DNA from: Saccoglossus kowalevskii
Taxonomy: Eukaryota > Hemichordata > Enteropneusta > Harrimaniidae
Direction of reading: 5' to 3'
DNA: 16,604 nt
Assembly (NCBI RefSeq): GCF_000003605.2
Contig: NW_003135348.1
Span: forward strand, 277,086 to 293,689
Of the stretch, positions 8,672 to 16,604 are shown piece by piece; within the stretch, counting starts at the first letter, position 1; each line of letters opens with the position of its first letter. A program made the position numbers and the translations under genes. The notes below the pieces were generated by a model, which saw only the letters and a program-made list of their open reading frames with translations, had not been told where the DNA came from and did not search any database.

Positions 8672-10866
8672 ATGTAAATACAATGTATTCAATGGAATCT
8701 GACAATTGTACTTTTCAATGTAGTATTTCCTGTGACAACAAATTTTCATCACCAATAGTTATCTGATTTATGAAATGCTTGTAGAAATACAAATTAAAAT
8801 ACTTCCCAAATGTTCAAAAATAATCAGCTATTTATCTAATCCATTTTACAATGAGAAAGCGCATATGTACACTATACGAGCATGCACACAGAGAAAGAAT
8901 TGCATTAAACAAACTATACACAAAAAGTCTGGTAAAAAAAAACAAATAAAAATAATGGTACGAAGAGCAGCATGCTTAAATACTCCAAAATAAGACTTTA
9001 TGCAAATATTTCCAAATTATTATATATTTATACTTGCACTACAAGAATCCACAACTTTGTAAAATGAACGCGACTACCTTTTTTGACAAATTTTGTAACA
9101 GCTGATTATATGCTTAAAAATTCCAAATAGTACTATGTCGTGCCCATCAATGTAATTTTAATTTCATAATGAAACAAGAGTGTTAAATGTATAATTTTAC
9201 ATCAGAAAAATACAACCAAAAGATTTTTGTTTTACATTTGCATAAATTGCCTTGAATTTTCCCCCGAATACCTCAATTAATCTGGAACTTTTTTTTTCAA
9301 AATGGCTGTCTATGCTGTCATGAAAAAATTCAAATTATATTTGTTTGGATATTAAACTGATCATAAAGTGACACCTGACCAATTCCACGTGCTTGGACAT
9401 CAATGTGAAAATATAATACTCATAAATCTAATTATGTGAAAAGTAGACATTTACCAAAAAAAAAAAGTAAACGTGTAAATAACTTGTGCGAAAATACATT
9501 CAGGTCAAAGCATACAAACTAGACAGAATTGGTTAGATGAAAGATCCTGTAAACAAAAAAAGCTGCTCTCCGATTGGTCAGAATGTCAGCTGAACAACCT
9601 GTTAAAAGTACATTTTTGTACAAGGGGATGGGGTGAATTTGAGTTGATGATTCAGAATGCTCCAAAATTTATATAATCTTATTCATAATTTTTCAGTTAC
9701 AGAGCTCTTTTTATACAAGTCTACAGGACTAGATTATGACTGTTTTGCTGCAGTAACAAGCTGCTGATTTTGAAAGCGTTCCGTGTCTACAAGAAAATAA
9801 ACACAACCAAGACAAAATGCAACTTATCTGAAGAAATTATTTTGGTTCTTGCAGTTGGAAAAAAATGACTTATCCAATTGTTGGCACAGTCCATTCCCCC
9901 CACAAAAATAATGTATACCTCAGATACCAACACCATCAATCTGACGGGAAGTTTTCAAGAAAAGCTTAAAGTGTAATTGTTGACCAGCAGAAAACTTACA
10001 GACTGGTGGATAGACTATCACCTATATGAACAGCGTGCTCAGTTATCTTTGATGCAGCAGAGCTGAAAAGGTAGGCATGGGAACTACAAAATCAACATTC
10101 CAATGAGTTCAAGAATGATTGCTGGTGGAGTCTGTTTACTTCCGAGTTTTGTGGCCAGCCAACATGCTGTATAAGGTTTGACAACATTTTCATTGGCGAG
10201 TGAAAATGCAAAGACCATCACTACTTGTATTCAACCAATTTTCATTGGCAAAAAGATGATCTAGGATGCAGAATTCTTCAATTTCAAAATCTTCTTTAAA
10301 GCTCAATAGCATTCACCCTAACTTTATCACCATTTATTGGCATCTCCAATTTCATTTCTGAGTCTTCCAACAACTATCAAAATAAACATAAATACTGCAT
10401 TAGATTTTCTATAATGATCTAAATATTGTACATTTTTTTTGCACAACTTTTCATCTACCAATTCTAAATAAAAACATTCACTGATCATTGGTATTACAAG
10501 TTAAAAGTAAAAGATATTGTAAGGTGAGATTATGTCCACCAATTTCTAGACATAGCGTTTAATCCTAATCTTGTTAGCTCCATGTATTTTTACATTGAAT
10601 TGACCACATAATGGTTAAAGTATCTAATGTGCGAATAGTTTTTATATCATATTTTCTCTAATAGAAATGCATCTCTCCTGCAAGAGTACAGTTGAATGTG
10701 TTTGTGTGATTTGATTTCTGCACAAGGGATGGGTGTCATGACCATTATATTGATGATGCCAGAGCTGAAGCTGACAATAATTAACTCATTGCACGAACGA
10801 TCATGTTATTTATTTTCATATCTAACACACATTTCAATTCATAAATACAATTGAAGTATGAAATAA
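8672..10866. other. Intergenic sequence distal to MTHFR, no gene seen
   Basis: AT-rich with several A and T homopolymer runs. There is a 72-codon lysine-rich chance frame at 8775-8993 on the plus strand. Two TTTATT words at 10809-10814 and just beyond this interval at 10867-10872 could be minus-strand poly(A) signals for MTHFR. Confidence 0.5.
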
Positions 10867-10872
10867 TTTATT
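10867..10872 (-). promoter_or_regulatory. Candidate canonical poly(A) signal for MTHFR
   Basis: TTTATT on the plus strand reads AATAAA on the MTHFR strand. It is the first canonical hexamer I find after the stop codon, implying a 3' UTR of about 1.0 kb. Another copy follows at 10809-10814. A nearer ATTAAA variant exists at 11249-11254. Confidence 0.4.
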
Positions 10873-11094
10873 TCCTGGGATAAGTGCAACATTTTTCAGA
10901 TGAATGTTAAAACTGCAAAATACACAGTAAATGCAACTTTTAGAAGTTTGAATTATAAGTATCATTTATCAAATATAAAGTGTATAATGCGCCTTCACTG
11001 TTAATGTGTTATGAGAATCTGCCTGGTTTTTAGTGGTGGCGTTGCTATACGCATTTGCTTCATAGAAAAAATCCTAAACCTCAAACAGCACATC

Positions 11095-11253
11095 CTAAAG
11101 CGAGGGAGTTGTCAACTGTGCATGCGTCAGATGGCCATAGCGTGTTAATGTTTACAAACAAGCATCTACCCATGAGCCTTTGCATTGTTAACGTCTGTCA
11201 TCACTTGAGACTCAATTCCCTCGCGTGCGCAGGTGACGACCCTCCCGCTTTAA
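11095..11253 (+). mobile_element. MITE family A, copy 2 (159 bp)
   Basis: The left end CTAAAGCGAGGGAG and right end CCCTCCCGCTTTAA match copy 1 (2943-3107). The two share an identical 19-base stretch starting ATGCGTCAGATGG and a common TGTTTACAAACAAGC interior. Differences from copy 1 are scattered substitutions plus a few bases missing near the right arm. The left TTAA has become CTAA, while TA is intact at both ends. It lies in the probable MTHFR 3' UTR or just beyond. No protein is encoded. Confidence 0.85.
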
Positions 11254-11254
11254 T
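11249..11254 (-). promoter_or_regulatory. Candidate variant poly(A) signal (ATTAAA) at the MITE border
   Basis: TTTAAT on the plus strand is ATTAAA on the MTHFR strand, about 640 bases after the stop codon. It is made by the terminal TTTAA of MITE copy 2 plus one flanking T. ATTAAA is the commonest natural variant of the poly(A) hexamer; use here is unproven. Confidence 0.35.
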
Positions 11255-11736
11255 ATTTTGTCCATTCGCTATCTAGTTCAGATAGCAAAAGTTTTTTCAA
11301 AGCACTACTAATGGAGCAAATACAGTAAACGCACAACTTAATTTCCAAGTTATCTATAGGCTGGCTTTGCCATTTCATAGAAACTTATTCATTTTTTTCA
11401 TCATTGTCATCAATAAATCCAACTTATTCTTTGTGGTATTTGCATATGTTAATGATACAAGACATTCATGCAGAATGCACAATTTATATGTAATAATCAA
11501 ATTACATATACCAATGTTTTGAAAGATAGTTTAACTTTTTTATCACCAGACTTCCTTGCCCAAATTTTTCAATATTTTTGGAAGTGAACTCTAATTTTGG
11601 AGCCAACAGACAAAATTTGAGTCAATTTTCAGTTTTTACTCAAACTATTTGTCCCAATCTTCAGAAGGAAAGTGCAGACTATTAACAGGACTATTGTGAA
11701 TTTTTCATGAAAAAAAGAAACTGGTGGTGAAAAAGG
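11254..11736. other. Probable MTHFR 3' UTR segment, no gene seen
   Basis: It lies downstream of the MTHFR stop codon on the minus strand, between two inverted-repeat elements. There are no open frames of note and no AATAAA on the MTHFR strand. Confidence 0.45.
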
Positions 11737-11870
11737 TTAAAGCGTGGTGGTCGTTGTGCAGCGCGTGTTGAAATTTCATGTAAATAAACAATGTATTTTA
11801 CATGCGTTGTATATGCCGCTATGAGTCCCATATCGAACAGGACGCGACACGACGACTGCCGCCTTTTGAA
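11737..11870. mobile_element. Putative diverged inverted-repeat element next to the MTHFR stop codon
   Basis: The left end TTAAAGCGTGGTGGTCGTTG and the right end, read as its complement TTCAAAAGGCGGCAGTCGTC, are imperfect inverted repeats of about 28 bp. The segment is distinctly richer in CpG than its surroundings. The TTAAAGCG start, GTCGT word and 134-bp size recall family A, but the interior does not align well, so it may be a separate family. It ends only 23 bases from the MTHFR stop codon, so most of the proximal 3' UTR would be transposon-derived. Confidence 0.5.
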
Positions 11871-11893
11871 GTTAGCTGAATGTTGCATTTGCA

Positions 11894-12136
11894 TCATTTT
11901 ACCTTCAGTTTCTTGACATGAATTTCATGAGTTTGATCCTCAGATGCAACTCTCTTCATTTTTCTCTCTAGCATTTTATCAATAACTTCCCACAGTATGT
12001 TTTCCTCAGGGAAATTGTTATCCACAAGATTAACAAGATAATAATTATCATGAATTGAATCAATGATCTGTCTGGATTCGGAATCATCTGCATATAGATT
12101 CCCCCAATGTTCTTTCCAGATTCCGAAGGCCTCATC
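11894..12136 (-). CDS. MTHFR: MTHFR terminal coding exon
   Basis: It encodes 80 residues plus TGA (11894-11896). The acceptor reads ...TTATTTCATAG just above 12136, and the exon opens with [12 protein letters not shown], continuing the human-like FWK|DEAF junction in frame. The final 15 residues, [15 protein letters not shown], have no counterpart in human and are presumably disordered. A GT (GTAAAA) overlaps the last codons but is a weak donor, and the protein already ends at the expected length. Confidence 0.95.
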   Translation of the reverse strand, partial: DEAFGIWKEHWGNLYADDSESRQIIDSIHDNYYLVNLVDNNFPEENILWEVIDKMLERKMKRVASEDQTHEIHVKKLKVK

Positions 12137-15100
12137 CTATGAAATAACCAAAGGGAAGACAAGGCAGAAAAGCAAAATGTTAATAATTAAATCAAATCCA
12201 TATTTTATAACAATGAATAAGATACATCTCACACAATACAAGCTAAACATATCCGATCCTCAACATTTTACGCCGAAATAAGTCCTGGCCCAACCTCAAT
12301 AAAAAATCAATTCGAAGAAAAAGACTGAAATTAAATAGCAATCTACAGTAACGCGCAAAAACAGTTTTAACCAATTATTATATGTGGCAACTTGTAATTA
12401 TTGGGAAAACAGAAAGCTAAGTAACAGCGCTAGCCAAAGAATAATGAATGTGGTTTATAATGTACATTTGTATAAGAACAAACCAAATCATATCAACTTA
12501 TCAACAAAATAAAAGCTTTTGGTTGTATTTTGATAGCCAGATACTTGATTATTTGCAACATCAAGGAAAATAAGTTTATGAAGCCAACAGTATATGTCTA
12601 TGTAAGGCATATGGGATTCGAACCCACCGCCTGCAGTATACTGCACGCTCTTGCCAGCTGAGCTAATGCCTTAGAAAACGCAACTGATTGGCAGAAAACA
12701 AAAAAACAGTCATGATTAAGCACAAAATGTACAATATGTCATGTTTTCTCTATTAGAAGCCTTTACACAACTAAACTGCTTGTTCTTTAGACAAACAAAG
12801 TACTGTAAAACCATTTATATTCACTGGCATTTAATTTCACTATTAATACTTTGAGCAATTCATTAACTTGGCAGTTCAACAAGTCCTAATGTTTTTATAT
12901 GTTCGTGTGGATTTAATTTGGAGAATTTTACTTATCTGCAAAAAATAGCGAAATTAAAAACCAGTGAATAATTGATGTGTTTACAGTACATGTAGCAAGG
13001 CATATACCCTAATAAAGACTTTTGAAGCTTAAAAACCCATGTAAGGGGAAAGTTTCCCATCAAGTCAAACTTTCATTTGTTACTAATATTAACATATTTA
13101 ATGGCACTATGATAATTAGGGTCACCCGACATGGGCCTTTAAGATTAAAGACCTTTAAAATTAAAGTGCCTTGAATTCCTGGAACAAGATTTCTGCCCAA
13201 TACTGTGTACATGATTCTAATAGAGAAATTCATGGTGTGGAATTGAGATTACGGTATCATTTGTTGACTAAATTAAGTTCGACTTGGTTTGTTTTAAACA
13301 GTAAAAGTACTATATTTGATGACATTAACTAATCAGTATAGTTTGATACTTAATAAGCAAGTAAAAATAATCCAAATGTCATTTTCATATAAGTAAATAT
13401 TTCTGATATATTCATTCATTAATCAACCACTATATAAAACTGATACATATTAACAAAATGTACTTTTACTATTATAAAAAATTGCTAAACAAATCACGTT
13501 TCACCAGTTCATAAAAGACATAATAAATTTTCAATATGTTAGCCAAACAAATTTGTGAATAATGATCATAGTACTAGTGGAAAGAAATCCTAACTCGATG
13601 AGGCTTAAAATGTAGGTTGACTGATACCACAGATATGTCCAGTACAATTCTAATTGTAAAAGAGTACCATGTTATGTTTTAACCAAATGCTAAAAATACA
13701 CAGATCATAAGGTTTAAATTTGGTTATTCTCCCAATTCAGAAAATGCACCAAATGGATTATGTTACTTCCCTGAATTCACATATCAAATATTGAACAATC
13801 ATTCAGTTTTAAATATTAGTTCTCCAAATTCAAAATATGCACCAAATGGAATATGTTACTTCCCTGAATTCACATATCAAAATATTGAACAATCATCCAT
13901 TTTTACATATTAGTGGTGATCCCAAATAATCTCTACTGAAACCCACATACATGTAATATACTATTGGTAGAATTGGTAAAGTTTAACTGATTACCCGTCC
14001 GGCAGCACGTCTTCATGCCGTAGTTCTTAATAACTGACCTAAAATGGTATGCTAGTGAAGAGTGAGCTGTCAAAGCCAAAAAAAGTTGAGAAGACAACAA
14101 TCTAAGTTGTTTTAATTACACATAAATTATTTTCATTTGATGCGAAAAAATCAATTTTTTATTATCAGTATTTCAAAGTATCCGGCAGCACACAATTATC
14201 TGTATATAAAGCAAATAATTTACATGTAATTTACATGCATTGCATGACTGCGACACTGAAATCCTTCAAAATATCCAAATTGTGCGAAAATCAAACTATA
14301 AAACAAGTTTCTCTACAAATATCCGGAGGGTAAATGTTTGTGTTTCAAGCTCACACTCCACTTAACATTACCTATAACTATTCATCGTGTTCCATTCATC
14401 ACAGAGTCACCGTCCGAGTGGCTATAAGTGTTTATTTCAAAAAGATTTATGCATAGAAACTGTTAAGACTAAACTAAACACAACAACTTGTAACCTTTAA
14501 GCAAATTAATCAAAGCATGAGAAATGCATTTTTCATTTGGCAGTTCAGTTCATGCGATCCTGGAAATCTCTGCTCCTCTAGAGAAGGGAAATCCTCAATG
14601 AAATAACAATTTTGGTTGTTTTAATTTGTGTAATGACAATGAATTTTGTTTTAATACATATATAGTGACACTTGTTTGCAAAATGAGGGTTCAGTTTTTT
14701 GAAATTTTTCTAATATTGACAAGGCTAATATACATAATTAACTTGTTTTTTAGGAAAATAAGGATCATAATACTGTACAACCAATTTTCAAATACACTTG
14801 CTTGTTTTCAGATCACTAATAATTTCATAGCCAAATTTAACAAATGTTTGCATGAAATAAACATGCATTGTAAACATAATTGTCACTGTGTGATAACAAC
14901 TACATAAAGCAGATGTTTGCACATCAAATAGCAATTACATCACTAATATGTTCCAAATATTGTAAAAAGTACAATATTGAATCCAATATCTTAGAAGACG
15001 TGGAACTGGATATGCTGCTTCATAACATTTTAAATATTTGCAAAAAGGTTACAAAGCTGACATTAAATATAACATTGCAATATAGATCTGGCAAGTCACT

Positions 15101-16076
15101 TTTCTGTATTAGATGAGGTATTATGATATTTCTTTCAATTTTTAATATTCAACAATAAAACAAATCAAAAACAAATATTGAAGCAAAATGATTCAATTGT
15201 TTTTGTTTGTTAACCCAAAGATTATGTCTATACCTCTTCTAATAAATTAAACATTTTCATCCTTGGACTATACAAGTGATATAACTCATCTGTAGGAAAC
15301 AGCTAGTTATACCACTGAATAGCAGGGATGAGTTTAAATCAAGAAATATCAAACAAGTTTACAGAGACTAAATAATGATTTATTTGAAATAATATTTGAG
15401 AATGCATCAATGAACCATTAAATGGAGATTAAATTCCATGCTCTGCTCTTTACTAATCCAAAATTTAAAATTATTTTTAGGACTGAGCGGTATAGAAACT
15501 GAAATATCAAATAATATCATGCACATACTGCCTACTGGAAGATATCTTGAACAAAATTTTGTTTTAAAAATTTATTTTTATTTTATTGGATACATTAAAA
15601 CATTCTCACATGTATGAATACAACTGCTTCATTAAACAGTTTGAGTTACTGTGTACTAAAAATCTTAATTTTCATGTTAATAATTTAAATTACTTATTTA
15701 AAATCAATATTAATTTAGGGAGAACCGGAAATACATTGAATATATTATGGGAGAGTTATTTAGACTTGATTCGAACAAAACTAGTATAAAAATAAGACTG
15801 TTGAAAACAAAATTACAATTCTATCTAATAAATATTGCAATTTAGGAATATTTTTATAATCAGTGTCCAGATACAATACCAGTTATTTAGTCTCTGCATT
15901 ATTTTAATAATATTTGTGATGAAAGGATACGTAGTTTCCAGTTTTGAACTTACCTTCCAGTACCAGAAGCTGATAGGATCAACAACAGTTGGTTGTACAA
16001 TTTCACGACCTGGGAAAACACCCCAGGTAACAGCGATAGGTTTCAGTTTATCTGAATTTGTTGCATCATCAACACC
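11894..16076 (-). CDS. MTHFR: Methylenetetrahydrofolate reductase, last two exons (5' end outside window)
   Basis: Spliced from 16076-15954 and 12136-11894, these exons give 121 residues and a TGA stop. MTHFR reduces 5,10-methylene-THF to 5-methyl-THF for methionine synthesis in the cytosol. Animal enzymes have an N-terminal catalytic TIM barrel and a C-terminal SAM-binding inhibitory domain; only the end of the latter is here. Seen: [20 protein letters not shown], then FWYWK joined to [28 protein letters not shown] and [10 protein letters not shown], collinear with the human C-terminus. The threonines of AVTWG and QPTVV align with human T560 and T573, which I recall as SAM contacts. The tail beyond the conserved block is lysine-rich and about 8 residues longer than human. 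The junction is phase 0 with consensus sites. It faces SCO1 tail to tail. Confidence 0.96.
12603..12672 (-). pseudogene. tRNA-like sequence with collapsed anticodon arm (tRNA pseudogene or tRNA-derived element)
   Basis: Read on the minus strand from 12672: a perfect 7-bp acceptor (AAGGCAT with ATGCCTT), TA, a 4-bp D stem GCTC/GAGC with a GG-containing loop, and a T stem around TTCGAAT. The pol III A box TAGCTCAGCTGG and B box GGTTCGAATCC fit consensus. Only 19 bases lie between D arm and T stem instead of about 23. They hold a perfect 14-base palindrome (12632-12645) leaving a 4-base loop, so no usable anticodon can be read. The first T4 run is about 33 bases past the 3' end. A translation-competent tRNA is unlikely; a relic or SINE head is the best reading. 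Confidence 0.75.
12801..12988. mobile_element. MITE family B, copy 2 (188 bp, about 45-bp inverted ends)
   Basis: It starts TACTGTAAAACC and ends GTGTTTACAGTA. The arms stay complementary through TATTCACTGG (12818-12827) against CCAGTGAATA (12961-12970) and on into AATTTCAC / GCGAAATT, about 45 bases in all. Length and ends match 5079-5263. Terminal TA on both sides suggests a TA target duplication. It has no coding capacity and lies within the MTHFR intron. Confidence 0.85.
13724..13912. repeat. Tandem duplication, two units of about 93 bp
   Basis: Two adjacent units share GCACCAAATGGA (13746 and 13839), ATGTTACTTCCCTGAATTC and CACATATCAAA followed by ATTGAACAATCAT. The offset is 93-94 bases. 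A handful of substitutions and one added A separate them. It is a simple intronic duplication with no coding content. Confidence 0.9.
15954..16076 (-). CDS. MTHFR: MTHFR penultimate exon (SAM-domain [11 protein letters not shown] block)
   Basis: This exon of 123 bp (41 codons) has the acceptor CTTTAG directly above 16076 and a GTAAGT donor below 15954. It starts [13 protein letters not shown], a variable linker, and then carries the nearly invariant [11 protein letters not shown] and [12 protein letters not shown]. The phase-0 end after Trp-Lys joins the terminal exon. The preceding exon (YHLVNVK region in human) is not in the remaining 528 bases, so the upstream intron is at least that long here. 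Confidence 0.95.
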
Positions 16077-16604
16077 CTAAAGTCGAGAAAAAATAAAACA
16101 AGGTTTAAATACATTTTATTTACTATACAAACCCACTTAAAGGGGAACCGATACTATAAATAGGGGGCAAGATGGCCATTAGTATGCTAATCCAAGCAGC
16201 TCACATCGTGGCGGAAGCTCTGGGAAATGTGCCATTTACGATGTTTAGAGATCAAGCTGTGATTCCGAATACATTTCTACGGGGACATGAATATGTACGC
16301 TAGCGATTACACTCATCTGGTTGGGCTTTTGATGTATAAATGTTGTTGTTTTTGGTCGAAAATCCCGAGTTTAAAACGGCGGCTAATGTATGCAAAATGC
16401 CTGTCAATCACAGTTTGAGTAAGCAAGCATAATACGCATTCATTTACTTAGTGGACAGAGGCAGAGGTGGATCAGTAGGGGGGTTAACCTGTTTTTGATT
16501 GTGCGAATGGGGGGGGGGGGTCACCCTGTTTATGATATCATGTTTTCCAGAATTCACACACGCGCTCATGCATATATTTTTAAAAATGTTATTTCAGAAC
16601 AAAC
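16077..16604 (-). other. MTHFR upstream intron (partial) with repeat-like segment
   Basis: It lies upstream of the penultimate exon and continues past the window. From about 16136 the base composition changes: TTAAAGGGGAACC opens a more GC-balanced stretch to about 16490 that looks like an inserted repeat. No matching inverted end is found before 16604. On the plus strand it carries TATAAATA (16155-16162) and a 43-codon frame from ATG at 16172 to TAG at 16303, of no recognised family. No further MTHFR exon is visible. Confidence 0.6.
16509..16520 (+). repeat. G12 homopolymer in MTHFR upstream intron
   Basis: Twelve consecutive G on the plus strand (C on the MTHFR strand). This is the third G/C run of 11-12 bases in the window. 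Confidence 0.9.

Larger units (their letters stand above)
12137..15953 (-). other. MTHFR last intron, 3817 bp
   Basis: The donor GTAAGT (complement of ACTTAC at 15948-15953) and the acceptor ATAG at 12137-12140 bound it. It contains a tRNA-like sequence, a family B MITE and a 93-bp tandem duplication. The remainder (about 13913-15953) is very AT-rich. Its several 64-93-codon frames have the Asn/Ile/Lys/Tyr bias of translated intron, and none resembles a protein. Confidence 0.9.

Noticed and set aside
11055-11276. 73-codon frame sharing SDGH...FTNK...PMSL with the frame at 2894-3139
   Set aside because: It is the MITE copy 2 read in one frame, with inverted-repeat ends and no start context or relatives.
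11968-12281. Frames at 11968-12162 (minus) and 12063-12281 (plus)
   Set aside because: Both are alternative-frame or antisense shadows of the MTHFR terminal exon and adjoining intron.
14626-15116. Two plus-strand frames of 93 and 78 codons in the MTHFR intron
   Set aside because: Their residues are dominated by Ile, Asn, Lys, Phe and Tyr, as expected from translated AT-rich intron, and they have no family resemblance.
15835-16080. 81-codon plus-strand frame
   Set aside because: It is antisense to the MTHFR penultimate exon; the minus strand gives the conserved protein with proper splice sites.

Overview
The window looks like nuclear DNA of an invertebrate animal, probably marine. It is AT-rich and has spliced genes with consensus GT...AG introns, long introns, a large intergenic space and many short inverted-repeat elements. 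No operon, ribosome binding site, CRISPR array or phage feature is visible. The species cannot be fixed from the sequence; the coding parts fit a lophotrochozoan or a non-vertebrate deuterostome.

Two conserved housekeeping genes are present, both cut by the window and pointing at each other. On the plus strand, four exons between 970 and 3682 encode the C-terminal 179 residues of a SCO-family copper chaperone (SCO1/SCO2), including both cysteines and the histidine that bind copper. On the minus strand, two exons (16076-15954 and 12136-11894) encode the last 121 residues of methylenetetrahydrofolate reductase (MTHFR), the end of its SAM-binding regulatory domain. The 5' exons of both genes lie outside the window.

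Layout: 1-969 is SCO intron with a 205-bp tandem duplication ending about 40 bases before the exon. 970-3682 holds the SCO exons, with a small inverted-repeat transposon (MITE) in the last intron. 3683-11893 is an 8.2-kb convergent intergenic interval containing both 3' UTRs, several inverted-repeat elements and a decayed tandem repeat. 11894-16076 holds the MTHFR terminal exons, separated by a 3.8-kb intron that carries a tRNA-like sequence with a collapsed anticodon arm, a second MITE type and a 93-bp tandem duplication. 16077-16604 is upstream MTHFR intron with repeat-like sequence.

The two genes act in different pathways: SCO in mitochondrial copper delivery to cytochrome c oxidase, MTHFR in cytosolic folate/methionine metabolism. 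I see no sign that they form a functional unit, and no new gene system. The most interesting material is non-coding: two MITE families with two copies each, a related-looking element almost touching the MTHFR stop codon, a MITE end that supplies a possible poly(A) signal, and the tRNA-like relic.
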